The notes under the pieces were generated by a model. It did no database searches and was not told the origin of the DNA. It was given only the letters and a program-made list of their open reading frames with translations. Below, in pieces: positions 1 to 6,829 of a stretch of DNA of 21,883 nt (position 1 is the stretch's first letter; each line of letters begins with the position of its first letter). Where the stretch lies: assembly GCA_900557255.1 (NCBI GenBank), contig USSA01000037.1:1-21883 (forward strand), written 5' to 3'. The position numbers were made by a program, and so were the translations under genes. This DNA comes from an uncultured Prevotella sp. GTDB lineage: Bacteria > Bacteroidota > Bacteroidia > Bacteroidales > Bacteroidaceae.

Positions 1-146
1 TTAAGAGAAGAACTCATGATAAGGCAGTAGCTCCTACATTGGCAGTTTGCCCTAATTGTGGTGCATACTATGTATACCACACTGTTTGCCCTACTTGCGG
101 TTACTATCGTGGTAAGGTTGCAATCGTTAAGGAAGCAGCTGAATAA
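1..146 (+). CDS. rpmF: 50S ribosomal protein L32 (3' part, 5' end outside window)
   Basis: The first complete codon starts at base 3 and the frame runs 47 codons to a TAA at 144-146. The protein end contains two CPxCG knuckles (CPNCG and CPTCG), separated by a Tyr-rich stretch, and finishes GKVAIVKEAAE. This is the zinc-ribbon C-terminal half of bacterial ribosomal protein L32, a small component of the large subunit. The four cysteines indicate the zinc-binding form. The stop codon overlaps the fabH start (TAATG, 144-148), so the two genes are almost certainly co-transcribed and translationally coupled. This is the usual rpmF-fabH neighbourhood. The N-terminal part lies upstream of the window. 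Confidence 0.93.
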   Translation, partial: KRRTHDKAVAPTLAVCPNCGAYYVYHTVCPTCGYYRGKVAIVKEAAE

Positions 147-1159
147 TGGGTAAAATTAATGCTGTAATTACTGGTGTCGGTGGCTACGTGCCAGACTATA
201 TCCTCAACAACGAGGAATTGTCTCGCATGGTAGATACTACAGATGAGTGGATTACCACCCGTGTGGGTATCAAAGAGCGCCGCATCCTTACAGAGGAAGG
301 CCTCGGAACAAGCTATCTGGCGCGTAAAGCTGCCAAGCAGTTGATTCAGAAGACTGGCGTTGATCCGGATACAATCGATGCACTGATTGTAACAACCACG
401 ACACCTGACTACAAGTTCCCTTCTACAGCATCTATCGTCCTCGGTAAGCTGGGCTTGAAGAATGCTTTTGCATTTGACTTCTCTGCAGCTTGCTGTGGAT
501 TCTTGTATACCCTTGATGTTGCAGCAAGCATGATTCAGAGTGGTAGATACAAGAAGATTATTGTGATTGGTGCTGATAAGATGTCTTCATTGGTAGATTA
601 CACAGACCGTGCTACTTGTGTTCTCTTCGGAGATGGAGCAGGTGCGGTTTTGGTGGAGGCAACTGAAGAGGAGAACGTTGGTGTTCAGAACTCATACCTT
701 CGTACAGATGGACAAGGTTTGCCTTTCCTTCACATGAAGGCTGGTGGTTCTGTTTGCCCTCCATCACATTTTACAGTTGATCATCGCCTGCACTATCTTT
801 ATCAGGAAGGTCGTACTGTATTCCGTTACGCAGTAACAGATATGAGCAACGACGTGATGAAGATCATGGAAATGAACAATCTGAAGGCTGATGATGTGAA
901 CTGGGTAATTCCTCACGAGGCTAATCTCCGTATTATCGAGGCAGTAACCAAGCGTGCTGGAATTCCACTTGATAAGGTGGTTGTAAACATCGATCATTAT
1001 GGAAATACTAGTGCAGCAACAATTCCATTGGCACTCTGGGATGCTGAAAGCCAATTGAAGAAGGGCGATAACGTCATCTTCACAGCATTTGGTGCAGGAT
1101 TTGTACATGGCGCTTCTTTCTATAAGTGGGCGTATGATGGCGCTGCTTACGGAAAGTAA
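146..1159 (+). CDS. fabH: Beta-ketoacyl-ACP synthase III
   Basis: A 337-residue protein of normal FabH length. FabH condenses an acyl-CoA primer with malonyl-ACP and so starts type II fatty-acid synthesis in the cytoplasm. The thiolase-fold catalytic triad is visible: Cys116 in SAACCGF, His257 in VIPHEAN and Asn287 in HYGNTSAA, with the glycine-rich FGAGFVHG near the C-terminus. A second cysteine follows the nucleophile directly (CC), which is not expected to matter. The ATG overlaps the rpmF stop by one base, which fixes the start. No separate promoter is seen. A strong hairpin at 1194-1244 closes the unit. Confidence 0.96.
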   Translation: MGKINAVITGVGGYVPDYILNNEELSRMVDTTDEWITTRVGIKERRILTEEGLGTSYLARKAAKQLIQKTGVDPDTIDALIVTTTTPDYKFPSTASIVLGKLGLKNAFAFDFSAACCGFLYTLDVAASMIQSGRYKKIIVIGADKMSSLVDYTDRATCVLFGDGAGAVLVEATEEENVGVQNSYLRTDGQGLPFLHMKAGGSVCPPSHFTVDHRLHYLYQEGRTVFRYAVTDMSNDVMKIMEMNNLKADDVNWVIPHEANLRIIEAVTKRAGIPLDKVVVNIDHYGNTSAATIPLALWDAESQLKKGDNVIFTAFGAGFVHGASFYKWAYDGAAYGK

Positions 1160-1193
1160 TCTATAAAAATAGGATAGAATAATAATCTATATA

Positions 1194-1244
1194 AGGAAAC
1201 GCATCTTTCTTATTTCTCTATAAATAAGTAAGGATGCGTTTCTT
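1194..1244 (+). terminator. Intrinsic terminator-like hairpin after fabH
   Basis: The left arm AAACGCATC (1197-1205) pairs perfectly with GATGCGTTT (1233-1241). A further inner pairing of TTATTT-like and AAATAAG sequence lengthens the stem, and it is followed by TCTTTAG. It lies 35 bp after the fabH stop and separates the rpmF-fabH unit from era. The T-tract is interrupted, so termination strength is uncertain. Confidence 0.65.
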
Positions 1245-1281
1245 TAGCTTAAAAACAATAGAGCTTAACTTCTTGATAGTA

Positions 1282-1289
1282 AAATTTTG
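1282..1289 (+). promoter_or_regulatory. Weak candidate -7 box for era
   Basis: AAATTTTG matches the Bacteroidota TAnnTTTG box at all but the first base and lies 17 bp upstream of the era ATG. No TTTG-type -33 element is seen at the proper distance. It is listed because the preceding hairpin suggests that era needs its own promoter. Confidence 0.3.
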
Positions 1290-1305
1290 CTAAATTCAAT
1301 TTTTT

Positions 1306-2187
1306 ATGCATAAAGCTGGTTTCGTAAATATAGTAGGTAACCCTAATGTGGGAAAAAGTACCTTGATGAATCAATTGGTGGGTGAACGTATTAGTATTGC
1401 AACTTTTAAGGCTCAGACAACCCGTCATCGTATCATGGGTATTGTGAATACTGATGATATGCAGATTGTATTTTCTGATACTCCTGGTGTTTTGAAGCCT
1501 AATTACAAGATGCAGGAGATGATGCTTGCCTTCTCGGAAAGTGCATTGGCGGATGCTGATGTGCTGCTTTATGTGACTGATGTGATAGAGAACCCAGAAA
1601 AGAACATGGAATTCTTGGAAAAGGTTAAGAAAATGCAGATTCCTGTACTCTTACTCATCAACAAGATTGATCAGAGTGATCCGAAGAAGTTGGGTGATAT
1701 TGTTGAAAAATGGCACTCTTTGTTGCCTAATGCAGAGATTCTTCCTATCTCAGCGAAGAATAAATTCGGAACGGATATGCTCTTGAAGCGCATTAAGGAA
1801 CTCTTGCCGGAATCTCCTGCTTTCTTTGATAAGGATCAGCTGACAGACAAGCCTGCCCGTTTCTTCGTTTCAGAGATTATCCGAGAAAAGATTTTGCTCT
1901 ATTATGATAAGGAGATACCTTATTCTGTAGAGGTAAGAGTGGAGCGATTTAAGGAAGATGAAAAACGTATCCACATCAATGCGGTGATTTATGTTGAACG
2001 TGATTCCCAAAAGGGTATCATCATCGGGCACCAGGGTATCGCATTGAAAAAGGTGAATACCGAGAGTCGTAAGGCTTTGGAAAAGTTCTTCGACAAGAAA
2101 ATCTTCTTGGAGACTTTCGTAAAAGTTGATAAGGATTGGCGCAGCTCTCAGCGAGAACTTGATGCCTTTGGATATAATCCGGAATAA
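1306..2187 (+). CDS. era: GTPase Era (ribosome assembly)
   Basis: A 293-residue protein matching Era in length and order of parts. Era binds the 3' end of 16S rRNA and helps mature the 30S subunit. The GTPase motifs are G1 GNPNVGKS at residues 11-18, a TT switch (QTTRHR) near 38-42, G3 DTPG at 58-61, G4 NKID at 119-122 and G5 SAK at 149-151. The C-terminal third carries a type II KH RNA-binding domain with the GIIIGHQG loop. The ATG is placed directly before HKAGFVNIVG, as expected, because the G1 motif begins at residue 11 in Era proteins. It is followed by a structured intergenic region and then der, a second ribosome GTPase. Confidence 0.96.
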   Translation: MHKAGFVNIVGNPNVGKSTLMNQLVGERISIATFKAQTTRHRIMGIVNTDDMQIVFSDTPGVLKPNYKMQEMMLAFSESALADADVLLYVTDVIENPEKNMEFLEKVKKMQIPVLLLINKIDQSDPKKLGDIVEKWHSLLPNAEILPISAKNKFGTDMLLKRIKELLPESPAFFDKDQLTDKPARFFVSEIIREKILLYYDKEIPYSVEVRVERFKEDEKRIHINAVIYVERDSQKGIIIGHQGIALKKVNTESRKALEKFFDKKIFLETFVKVDKDWRSSQRELDAFGYNPE

Positions 2188-2242
2188 TTGATAGTTAAGA
2201 GTTAATAGTTTAAGGTCGCCTTTAATAACTATAAACTATCAA
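2188..2242 (+). repeat. Inverted repeat/hairpin directly after era
   Basis: TTGATAGTT (2188-2196) pairs perfectly with AACTATCAA (2234-2242). Inside it, AGTTA (2200-2204) can pair with TAACT (2226-2230), and AAGG (2212-2215) with CCTT (2219-2222). The arm begins one base after the era stop codon. It could serve as an era 3'-end or terminator structure, but the sequence after it (CTAAAATAAC) is not a proper T-tract. Confidence 0.6.
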
Positions 2243-2250
2243 CTAAAATA

Positions 2251-2381
2251 ACTCCTCCCTGAATGTAATCGAGGGAGTGACTCTCGCCAAAAGAGCGAGG
2301 GCCGGAGCAAGGTCAGCTTCGGCAAATTATTAACTTGGATGCAGAGACCACATCCTTGAATACCTCCTAAAAGGAAGGAGG
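2251..2381 (+). repeat. Train of five stem-loops upstream of der
   Basis: Five non-overlapping hairpins tile this stretch: CTCCCT 2255-2260 with AGGGAG 2272-2277; CTCGC 2283-2287 with GCGAG 2295-2299; GCCGGAGC 2301-2308 with GCTTCGGC 2316-2323 (one G-U); GGATG 2337-2341 with CATCC 2351-2355; and CCTCCT 2363-2368 with AGGAGG 2376-2381. The region is richer in GC than its flanks and contains no ORF. The last hairpin buries an AGGAGG element, which would otherwise be a perfect Shine-Dalgarno 13 nt before the der ATG. It could be a structured leader or a dispersed non-coding repeat. The sequence alone does not decide. Confidence 0.6.
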
Positions 2382-2394
2382 ATAATGACTGTTT

Positions 2395-3708
2395 ATGGCA
2401 AATTTAGTAGCTATTGTAGGACGCCCTAATGTGGGTAAGTCTACTTTATTTAATCGTTTGACTCAATCACGTCGCGCTATCGTTAGTGATACTGCCGGTA
2501 CTACTCGTGACCGTCAGTATGGTAAGTGCAGTTGGAATGGTAGAGAATTTTCGGTTGTTGATACCGGTGGTTGGGTTGTAAAATCTGATGATATTTTTGA
2601 AGATGCTATCCGCAAGCAGGTGCTTGTTGCTACAGAAGAGGCTGACCTGGTTCTCTTCCTGGTAGACGTTAACACTGGCCTTACTGATTGGGATGAAGAC
2701 GTGGCGCTTATTTTGCGTCGTGCCAAATTGCCTGTTATCCTTGTTGCTAACAAGGTTGATAACAGCGCAGAGTATTATCAGGCTGCTGAGTTCTATAAGT
2801 TAGGCTTGGGGGATCCCCAGTGTATCAGTGCAGCCACAGGTGGTGGTACTGGTGATTTGCTTGATATGATTCTGGACAAACTTCAGGATAATCCTGAGGA
2901 GGCAATCGAAGAAGATATTCCTCGTTTTGCGGTAGTAGGTCGTCCGAATGCAGGTAAGAGTAGCATTATCAATGCTTTTATCGGTGAGGATCGTAATATC
3001 GTGACAGAAATTGCTGGTACTACACGTGATAGTATCTATACCAGATACGATAAGTTTGGTTTCGATTTTTACCTGGTTGATACAGCTGGTATCCGTCGTA
3101 AGAACAAGGTAAGCGAAGACTTGGAATTCTATTCTGTGATGCGTTCTATCCGTGCCATCGAGAATAGTGATGTCTGCATCCTGATGCTCGATGCTACCCG
3201 TGGTATCGAGACCCAGGATATGAACATCTTCCAGTTGATTCAGAAGAACAACAAGAGTCTGGTGGTTGTCGTAAACAAATGGGATTTGGTTGAGGAGAAG
3301 AATCAGAAGGTAATTGATACTTTTGAAAATGCAATCCGCAAGCGTATGGCTCCATTCGTAGACTTTCCTATCATCTTTGCTTCAGCCTTGACTAAGCAGC
3401 GTATTTTCCGAGTATTGGAAACTGCCAAGGAAGTTTACCAGAACCGTAAGGCTCATATTGGAACTTCTAAGTTGAATGAGGTGATGTTGCCTATTATCGA
3501 GGCATATCCTCCACAGAGCATAAAGGGTAAGTATATCAAGATTAAGTATTGCACCCAGTTGCCTAATACAACAATTCCTTCGTTTGTGTTCTATGCAAAC
3601 TTGCCTCAGTATGTCAAGGAGAACTATCGCCGTTTCCTGGAGAATAAGATTCGTGAGAACTGGTCATTACATGGCTGTCCTATCAACGTCTTCATTCGTC
3701 AGAAGTAA
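2395..3708 (+). CDS. der: GTPase Der (EngA), double G-domain ribosome assembly factor
   Basis: A 437-residue protein with two tandem GTPase domains, the hallmark of Der, which acts in 50S subunit maturation. Domain 1 has GRPNVGKS at 9-16, DTGG at 56-59 and NKVD at 119-122. Domain 2 has GRPNAGKS at 182-189, DTAG at 229-232 and NKWD at 294-297. The C-terminal part (about 355-437) is the KH-like domain. The start at 2395 puts the first P-loop at residue 9, as in the family. An out-of-frame ATG at 2385 lies closer to the AGGAGG at 2376-2381 and is not used for this protein. A small lipoprotein gene follows after 39 bp, probably in the same transcript. Confidence 0.96.
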   Translation: MANLVAIVGRPNVGKSTLFNRLTQSRRAIVSDTAGTTRDRQYGKCSWNGREFSVVDTGGWVVKSDDIFEDAIRKQVLVATEEADLVLFLVDVNTGLTDWDEDVALILRRAKLPVILVANKVDNSAEYYQAAEFYKLGLGDPQCISAATGGGTGDLLDMILDKLQDNPEEAIEEDIPRFAVVGRPNAGKSSIINAFIGEDRNIVTEIAGTTRDSIYTRYDKFGFDFYLVDTAGIRRKNKVSEDLEFYSVMRSIRAIENSDVCILMLDATRGIETQDMNIFQLIQKNNKSLVVVVNKWDLVEEKNQKVIDTFENAIRKRMAPFVDFPIIFASALTKQRIFRVLETAKEVYQNRKAHIGTSKLNEVMLPIIEAYPPQSIKGKYIKIKYCTQLPNTTIPSFVFYANLPQYVKENYRRFLENKIRENWSLHGCPINVFIRQK

Positions 3709-3747
3709 ATAAATGAAGCGAAGAATGCAGAATCAAAGTGTATAAAA

Positions 3748-4146
3748 ATGAAGAAACTTTTGATTTTTATGATATTCATGATGGGATTGGGATTTTCTTC
3801 CTGTAGGGAGGAGAAACCTGATCCTGGCTATCTTGCAGGTATTGCAGCCAAGGGATATTATGATTTGCTTTTAGAGGGCAAGTATAAGGAGTTTGTAGAT
3901 GGTTACAATCAACCTTATCGGTTGCCAAATGGTTATCAGGATCAACTGCTGATGAATGCCAAAATGTTTGTTGAGCAGCAGCAAGATGAACATAAAGGTA
4001 TGGTTAAGGTGAATGTTCTGAATGCAAAAGCTGATACAGCGCATCATGTTGCTGATGTTTTTCTGCAAGTGGTGTATGGTGATAGTACTAAAGAACAGAT
4101 TGTGGTACCTATGGTAGAGGTAAAGGATGCCTGGAAAATGAGATAG
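3748..4146 (+). CDS. Small lipoprotein, DUF4878/NTF2-like type
   Basis: A 132-residue protein with a lipoprotein signal: positively charged KK, a hydrophobic run LLIFMIFMMGLGF, then lipobox FSSC with Cys19 as the lipidated residue. The mature part has a helix-rich start (GYLAGIAAKGYYDLLLEGKYKEF) followed by alternating beta strands (VADVFLQVVYGD, QIVVPMVEV, AWKMR). That layout fits small NTF2-like folds such as DUF4878, judged from pattern rather than a search. It probably resides on the inner leaflet of the outer membrane or in the periplasm. The function is unknown. It follows der by 39 bp and ends at the bidirectional terminator at 4162-4202. Confidence 0.75.
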   Translation: MKKLLIFMIFMMGLGFSSCREEKPDPGYLAGIAAKGYYDLLLEGKYKEFVDGYNQPYRLPNGYQDQLLMNAKMFVEQQQDEHKGMVKVNVLNAKADTAHHVADVFLQVVYGDSTKEQIVVPMVEVKDAWKMR

Positions 4147-4161
4147 GATTTATTTTGTAAT

Positions 4162-4202
4162 AAAAAAGCCATCAGCCACTTTCTGAGCTGATGGCTTTTT
4201 TT
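4162..4202. terminator. Bidirectional intrinsic terminator between lipoprotein gene and mlaF
   Basis: AAAAAAGCCATCAGC (4162-4176) is perfectly complementary to GCTGATGGCTTTTTT (4187-4201), with a 10-nt loop. The A-tract on one side and T-tract on the other make it a textbook terminator for both converging transcripts: the lipoprotein gene from the left and mlaE-mlaF from the right. Confidence 0.95.
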
Positions 4203-4215
4203 GAACGTTACTGTT

Positions 4216-4989
4216 TTATTTGTTTTTAGCTTTTTCCAGCTCTATCTCCTTTACTTTGCGGAAGAGATCGGAAGCAAAGACTAAATCGTTGAGTTTCTCG
4301 TTTGTTGAGGTCATCACTTCATCTTTGTTGCCTTGCCATTCTTTATGACCTTGGTAGATAAAGCAGATGTTTTCACCAATGCCCATCACCGAATTCATGT
4401 CGTGGGTGTTGATGATGGTAGTCATATTATAGTCTTTGGTGATGCCTGAAAGAAGTTCGTCTATCACAAGTGAGGTCTTTGGATCCAAACCTGAGTTTGG
4501 CTCATCGCAGAACAAGTATTTTGGATTCATTACGATGGCACGTGCAATAGCTACTCGTTTCTGCATACCACCCGAGATTTCACCCGGATATTTCTGCTGA
4601 GCCTCAATCAGATTGACGCGGTCAAGGCATTCCTGGGCCCGTTTTACGCGCTCCCTGTAATTCATAGTAGAGAACATATCAAGTGGGAACATGACATTCT
4701 CAAGTACATTCAAAGAGTCGAACAGGGCTGCGCTTTGGAAAATCATTCCCATCTCGCGGCGCATCAGGACTTTTTCTTTTTTCGACATCTGGGTGAAGGC
4801 ACGGTCATCGTAGAGAACTTCACCACTTGTTGGCTGAAGTAATCCTACGAGATTCTTCATGAGTACAGTCTTTCCGGAACCGCTCTGTCCGATTATCAAA
4901 TTAGTCTTTCCTGTTTCAAAGGTGACGTTTATATTGTCTAATACAACCTTGTCGCCAAACGACTTGGTGAGATTTCTAACTTCTATCAT
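4216..4989 (-). CDS. mlaF: MlaF-type ABC transporter ATP-binding protein (lipid transport)
   Basis: A 257-residue ATPase of the ABC family. It has Walker A GQSGSGKT at 34-41, Q-loop Gln85, signature ISGGMQ at 138-143, Walker B YLFCDEP at 158-164 with catalytic Glu163, and switch His196 in NTHD. The signature ISGGMQKR and the partner permease place it with MlaF, which powers phospholipid transport between the inner and outer membranes. It lies 3 bp after mlaE, so the two form an operon. No MCE-domain substrate-binding gene (mlaD) or mlaB/mlaC follows: the terminator comes right after the stop. The symbol is by family, and the direction and substrate of transport are not shown by the sequence. 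Confidence 0.87.
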   Translation of the reverse strand: MIEVRNLTKSFGDKVVLDNINVTFETGKTNLIIGQSGSGKTVLMKNLVGLLQPTSGEVLYDDRAFTQMSKKEKVLMRREMGMIFQSAALFDSLNVLENVMFPLDMFSTMNYRERVKRAQECLDRVNLIEAQQKYPGEISGGMQKRVAIARAIVMNPKYLFCDEPNSGLDPKTSLVIDELLSGITKDYNMTTIINTHDMNSVMGIGENICFIYQGHKEWQGNKDEVMTSTNEKLNDLVFASDLFRKVKEIELEKAKNK

Positions 4990-4992
4990 AGT

Positions 4993-5739
4993 TTACGAGA
5001 GAATTTGAGTGAGGAAAACATCTGAAAACAGAATCAAAACACTAGAACAGACAACAGCATCGGTTGACGATTTTCCAACCTCAACAGATCCACCTTCTAC
5101 GGTATAACCGAAATAAGAAGATACGCTGGAAATGATGAATGCAAAGAAAAGACTCTTGATGATGCTCATCCATACAAACCATTGGTTAAATGAATGCTGC
5201 AAGCCGAGTGTCAGATCATCTGGTGGTAGGATATGCCCAATATACGCTGTTCCGTAGGCGCCGATGATACCCATGCCAGAACTGAAGATAACCAGGAATG
5301 GCATGATGGTAACCAAGCCGATGATTTTAGGTAGAATGAGGTAACATGCTGAATTCACTCCCATGATATCAAGGGCATCAATCTGTTGGGTGACACGCAT
5401 TGTTCCCAACTCCGAAGCGATATTAGAACCCACTTTACCTGCGAGAATCAGACACATGATACTTGAAGAGAACTCCAGAAGCATGATTTCTCGAGTGGTG
5501 TAACCTGAAACCCATCGTGGCATCCATGGACTCTGAATGTTCAATTTCATCTGGATGCAGATAACTGCTCCAATGAAGAAGGATATCAGTAAAACGATAC
5601 CAATAGAGTCAATACCCAATTGCGACATCTCCTTGATGTATTGTTTCAAGAACATGCGCATGCGCTCAGGACGGGAAAAAGAACGTCCCATCAATATGAG
5701 ATATTTACCGAAGGTGGTAAGCCATTTTTCTATTAACAT
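4993..5739 (-). CDS. mlaE: MlaE-type ABC transporter permease (lipid transport)
   Basis: A 248-residue integral membrane protein with about five hydrophobic segments. It carries the diagnostic MlaE stretch GKVGSNIASELGTMRVTQQI at 101-120, continuing DALDIMGVN, which matches the conserved cytoplasmic loop that contacts MlaF. It forms the inner-membrane channel of the MCE/Mla phospholipid transport system. It is the first gene of a two-gene leftward operon and is transcribed divergently from lptB. The ATG at 5739 gives an amphipathic N-terminal helix (EKWLTTFGKYLIL), typical of the family. Confidence 0.87.
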   Translation of the reverse strand: MLIEKWLTTFGKYLILMGRSFSRPERMRMFLKQYIKEMSQLGIDSIGIVLLISFFIGAVICIQMKLNIQSPWMPRWVSGYTTREIMLLEFSSSIMCLILAGKVGSNIASELGTMRVTQQIDALDIMGVNSACYLILPKIIGLVTIMPFLVIFSSGMGIIGAYGTAYIGHILPPDDLTLGLQHSFNQWFVWMSIIKSLFFAFIISSVSSYFGYTVEGGSVEVGKSSTDAVVCSSVLILFSDVFLTQILS

Positions 5740-5764
5740 GCTATTATAAAACTGAATTTTGCTG

Positions 5765-5772
5765 CAAAATTA
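5765..5772 (-). promoter_or_regulatory. Candidate -7 box of the mlaE-mlaF operon
   Basis: On the minus strand the sequence reads TAATTTTG, an exact match to the Bacteroidota TAnnTTTG box, 25 bp upstream of the mlaE ATG. A TTG lies about 22 bp further upstream (CAA at 5795-5797 on the plus strand), which would be a partial -33 element. Confidence 0.6.
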
Positions 5773-5846
5773 ACCAAAATCCTCTAAAAAACTGCAATAT
5801 TATGAATAGTTTTTGATTTTATAAGCGATATTTCCTTTATTTTTAG

Positions 5847-5854
5847 TATTTTTG
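5847..5854 (+). promoter_or_regulatory. Candidate -7 box of lptB
   Basis: TATTTTTG matches TAnnTTTG exactly and lies 18 bp before the lptB ATG, giving a very short leader of roughly a dozen bases. No convincing TTTG -33 box is found at 19-23 bp upstream. Together with the box at 5765-5772 it makes the mlaE/lptB gap a divergent promoter region. Confidence 0.55.
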
Positions 5855-5872
5855 CAGCCAAATTAGCTAATT

Positions 5873-6697
5873 ATGGACGAAATTAACAATAACGAACAGC
5901 AAAATCAGAATTCTCTGGTTTTGCGAACAGAGGGATTGGTGAAGCGCTATGGTAAACGGACGGTTGCCAATGGAGTTTCTATCAATGTGAAGCAAGGAGA
6001 AATTGTGGGATTACTGGGACCTAATGGTGCTGGTAAGACAACTTCTTTCTATATGACAACTGGACTTGTTGTGCCTAATGAGGGACATGTCTTTCTGGGA
6101 GATCAGGAAATTACAGATTTTCCTGTATACAAACGTGCCCGTGCGGGAATCGGATACCTGCCTCAGGAGGCCAGTGTTTTCCGCAAGATGAGTGTTGAGG
6201 ACAATATACTTTCAGTCTTGGAAATGACAGGAAAACCACGTAGTTATCAGTTGCAGAAGTTAGAGAGTCTTATTAACGAGTTTCGTCTCAATAAGGTTCG
6301 TAAGAATAAGGGTGATCAGCTTTCCGGAGGTGAGCGTCGCCGTACAGAGATTGCCCGTTGTCTGGCTATTGACCCGAAGTTTATCATGCTCGATGAGCCA
6401 TTTGCTGGTGTTGACCCTATTGCGGTAGAAGATATTCAGCATATTGTATGGCAGTTGAAGTATCGCAATATCGGTATTTTGATTACCGACCATAATGTAC
6501 AGGAGACTCTGACCATTACAGACAGAGCCTATCTGCTGTTCGAAGGTAAGATTCTTTTTCAGGGCAAACCAGAGGAATTGGCAGAGAATAAGATTGTGCG
6601 CGAAAAGTATCTGAGTAACAGTTTTGTGCTCAGAAAGAAGGACTTTCAGCTCATAGATGAGCAAAAAAGAGCCAAAGAAGCAGCGACTGATGGTTAA
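5873..6697 (+). CDS. lptB: LPS export ABC transporter ATP-binding protein LptB
   Basis: A 274-residue ABC ATPase. It has Walker A GPNGAGKT at 49-56, Q-loop Gln98 in [12 protein letters not shown], signature LSGGE at 150-154, Walker B IMLDEP with Glu175, and switch His207 in ITDHN. The strings [19 protein letters not shown] and [16 protein letters not shown] [12 protein letters not shown] are typical of LptB, the cytoplasmic motor of the Lpt bridge that extracts LPS from the inner membrane. There is a 16-residue Asn/Gln-rich N-terminal tail before the ABC core. It stands alone here: the lptFG/lptC partners are not in the window, but an OstA-like bridge gene lies about 10 kb downstream. Confidence 0.92.
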   Translation: MDEINNNEQQNQNSLVLRTEGLVKRYGKRTVANGVSINVKQGEIVGLLGPNGAGKTTSFYMTTGLVVPNEGHVFLGDQEITDFPVYKRARAGIGYLPQEASVFRKMSVEDNILSVLEMTGKPRSYQLQKLESLINEFRLNKVRKNKGDQLSGGERRRTEIARCLAIDPKFIMLDEPFAGVDPIAVEDIQHIVWQLKYRNIGILITDHNVQETLTITDRAYLLFEGKILFQGKPEELAENKIVREKYLSNSFVLRKKDFQLIDEQKRAKEAATDG

Positions 6698-6745
6698 AAA
6701 ATCATTTTTTTCTCTTATATATTAGGTATATCCATTAAAAATGTG

Positions 6746-6753
6746 TAATTTTG
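6746..6753 (+). promoter_or_regulatory. Candidate -7 box of tig
   Basis: TAATTTTG is an exact TAnnTTTG match, 76 bp before the tig ATG, predicting an A-rich leader of about 70 nt (AATAATAAAATAACAAAC before the start). No clear -33 TTTG is present upstream. Confidence 0.6.
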
Positions 6754-6829
6754 CAAGCCAATTGCGGTTATACACGAAAACTGTAGAATTAAAGAAAATA
6801 TTAACAATAATAAAATAACAAACATCAAG

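Noticed and set aside
2385..2397. Alternative der start at the ATG at 2385
   Set aside because: It is out of frame with the Der protein, and the frame from 2395 places the first P-loop at the family position.
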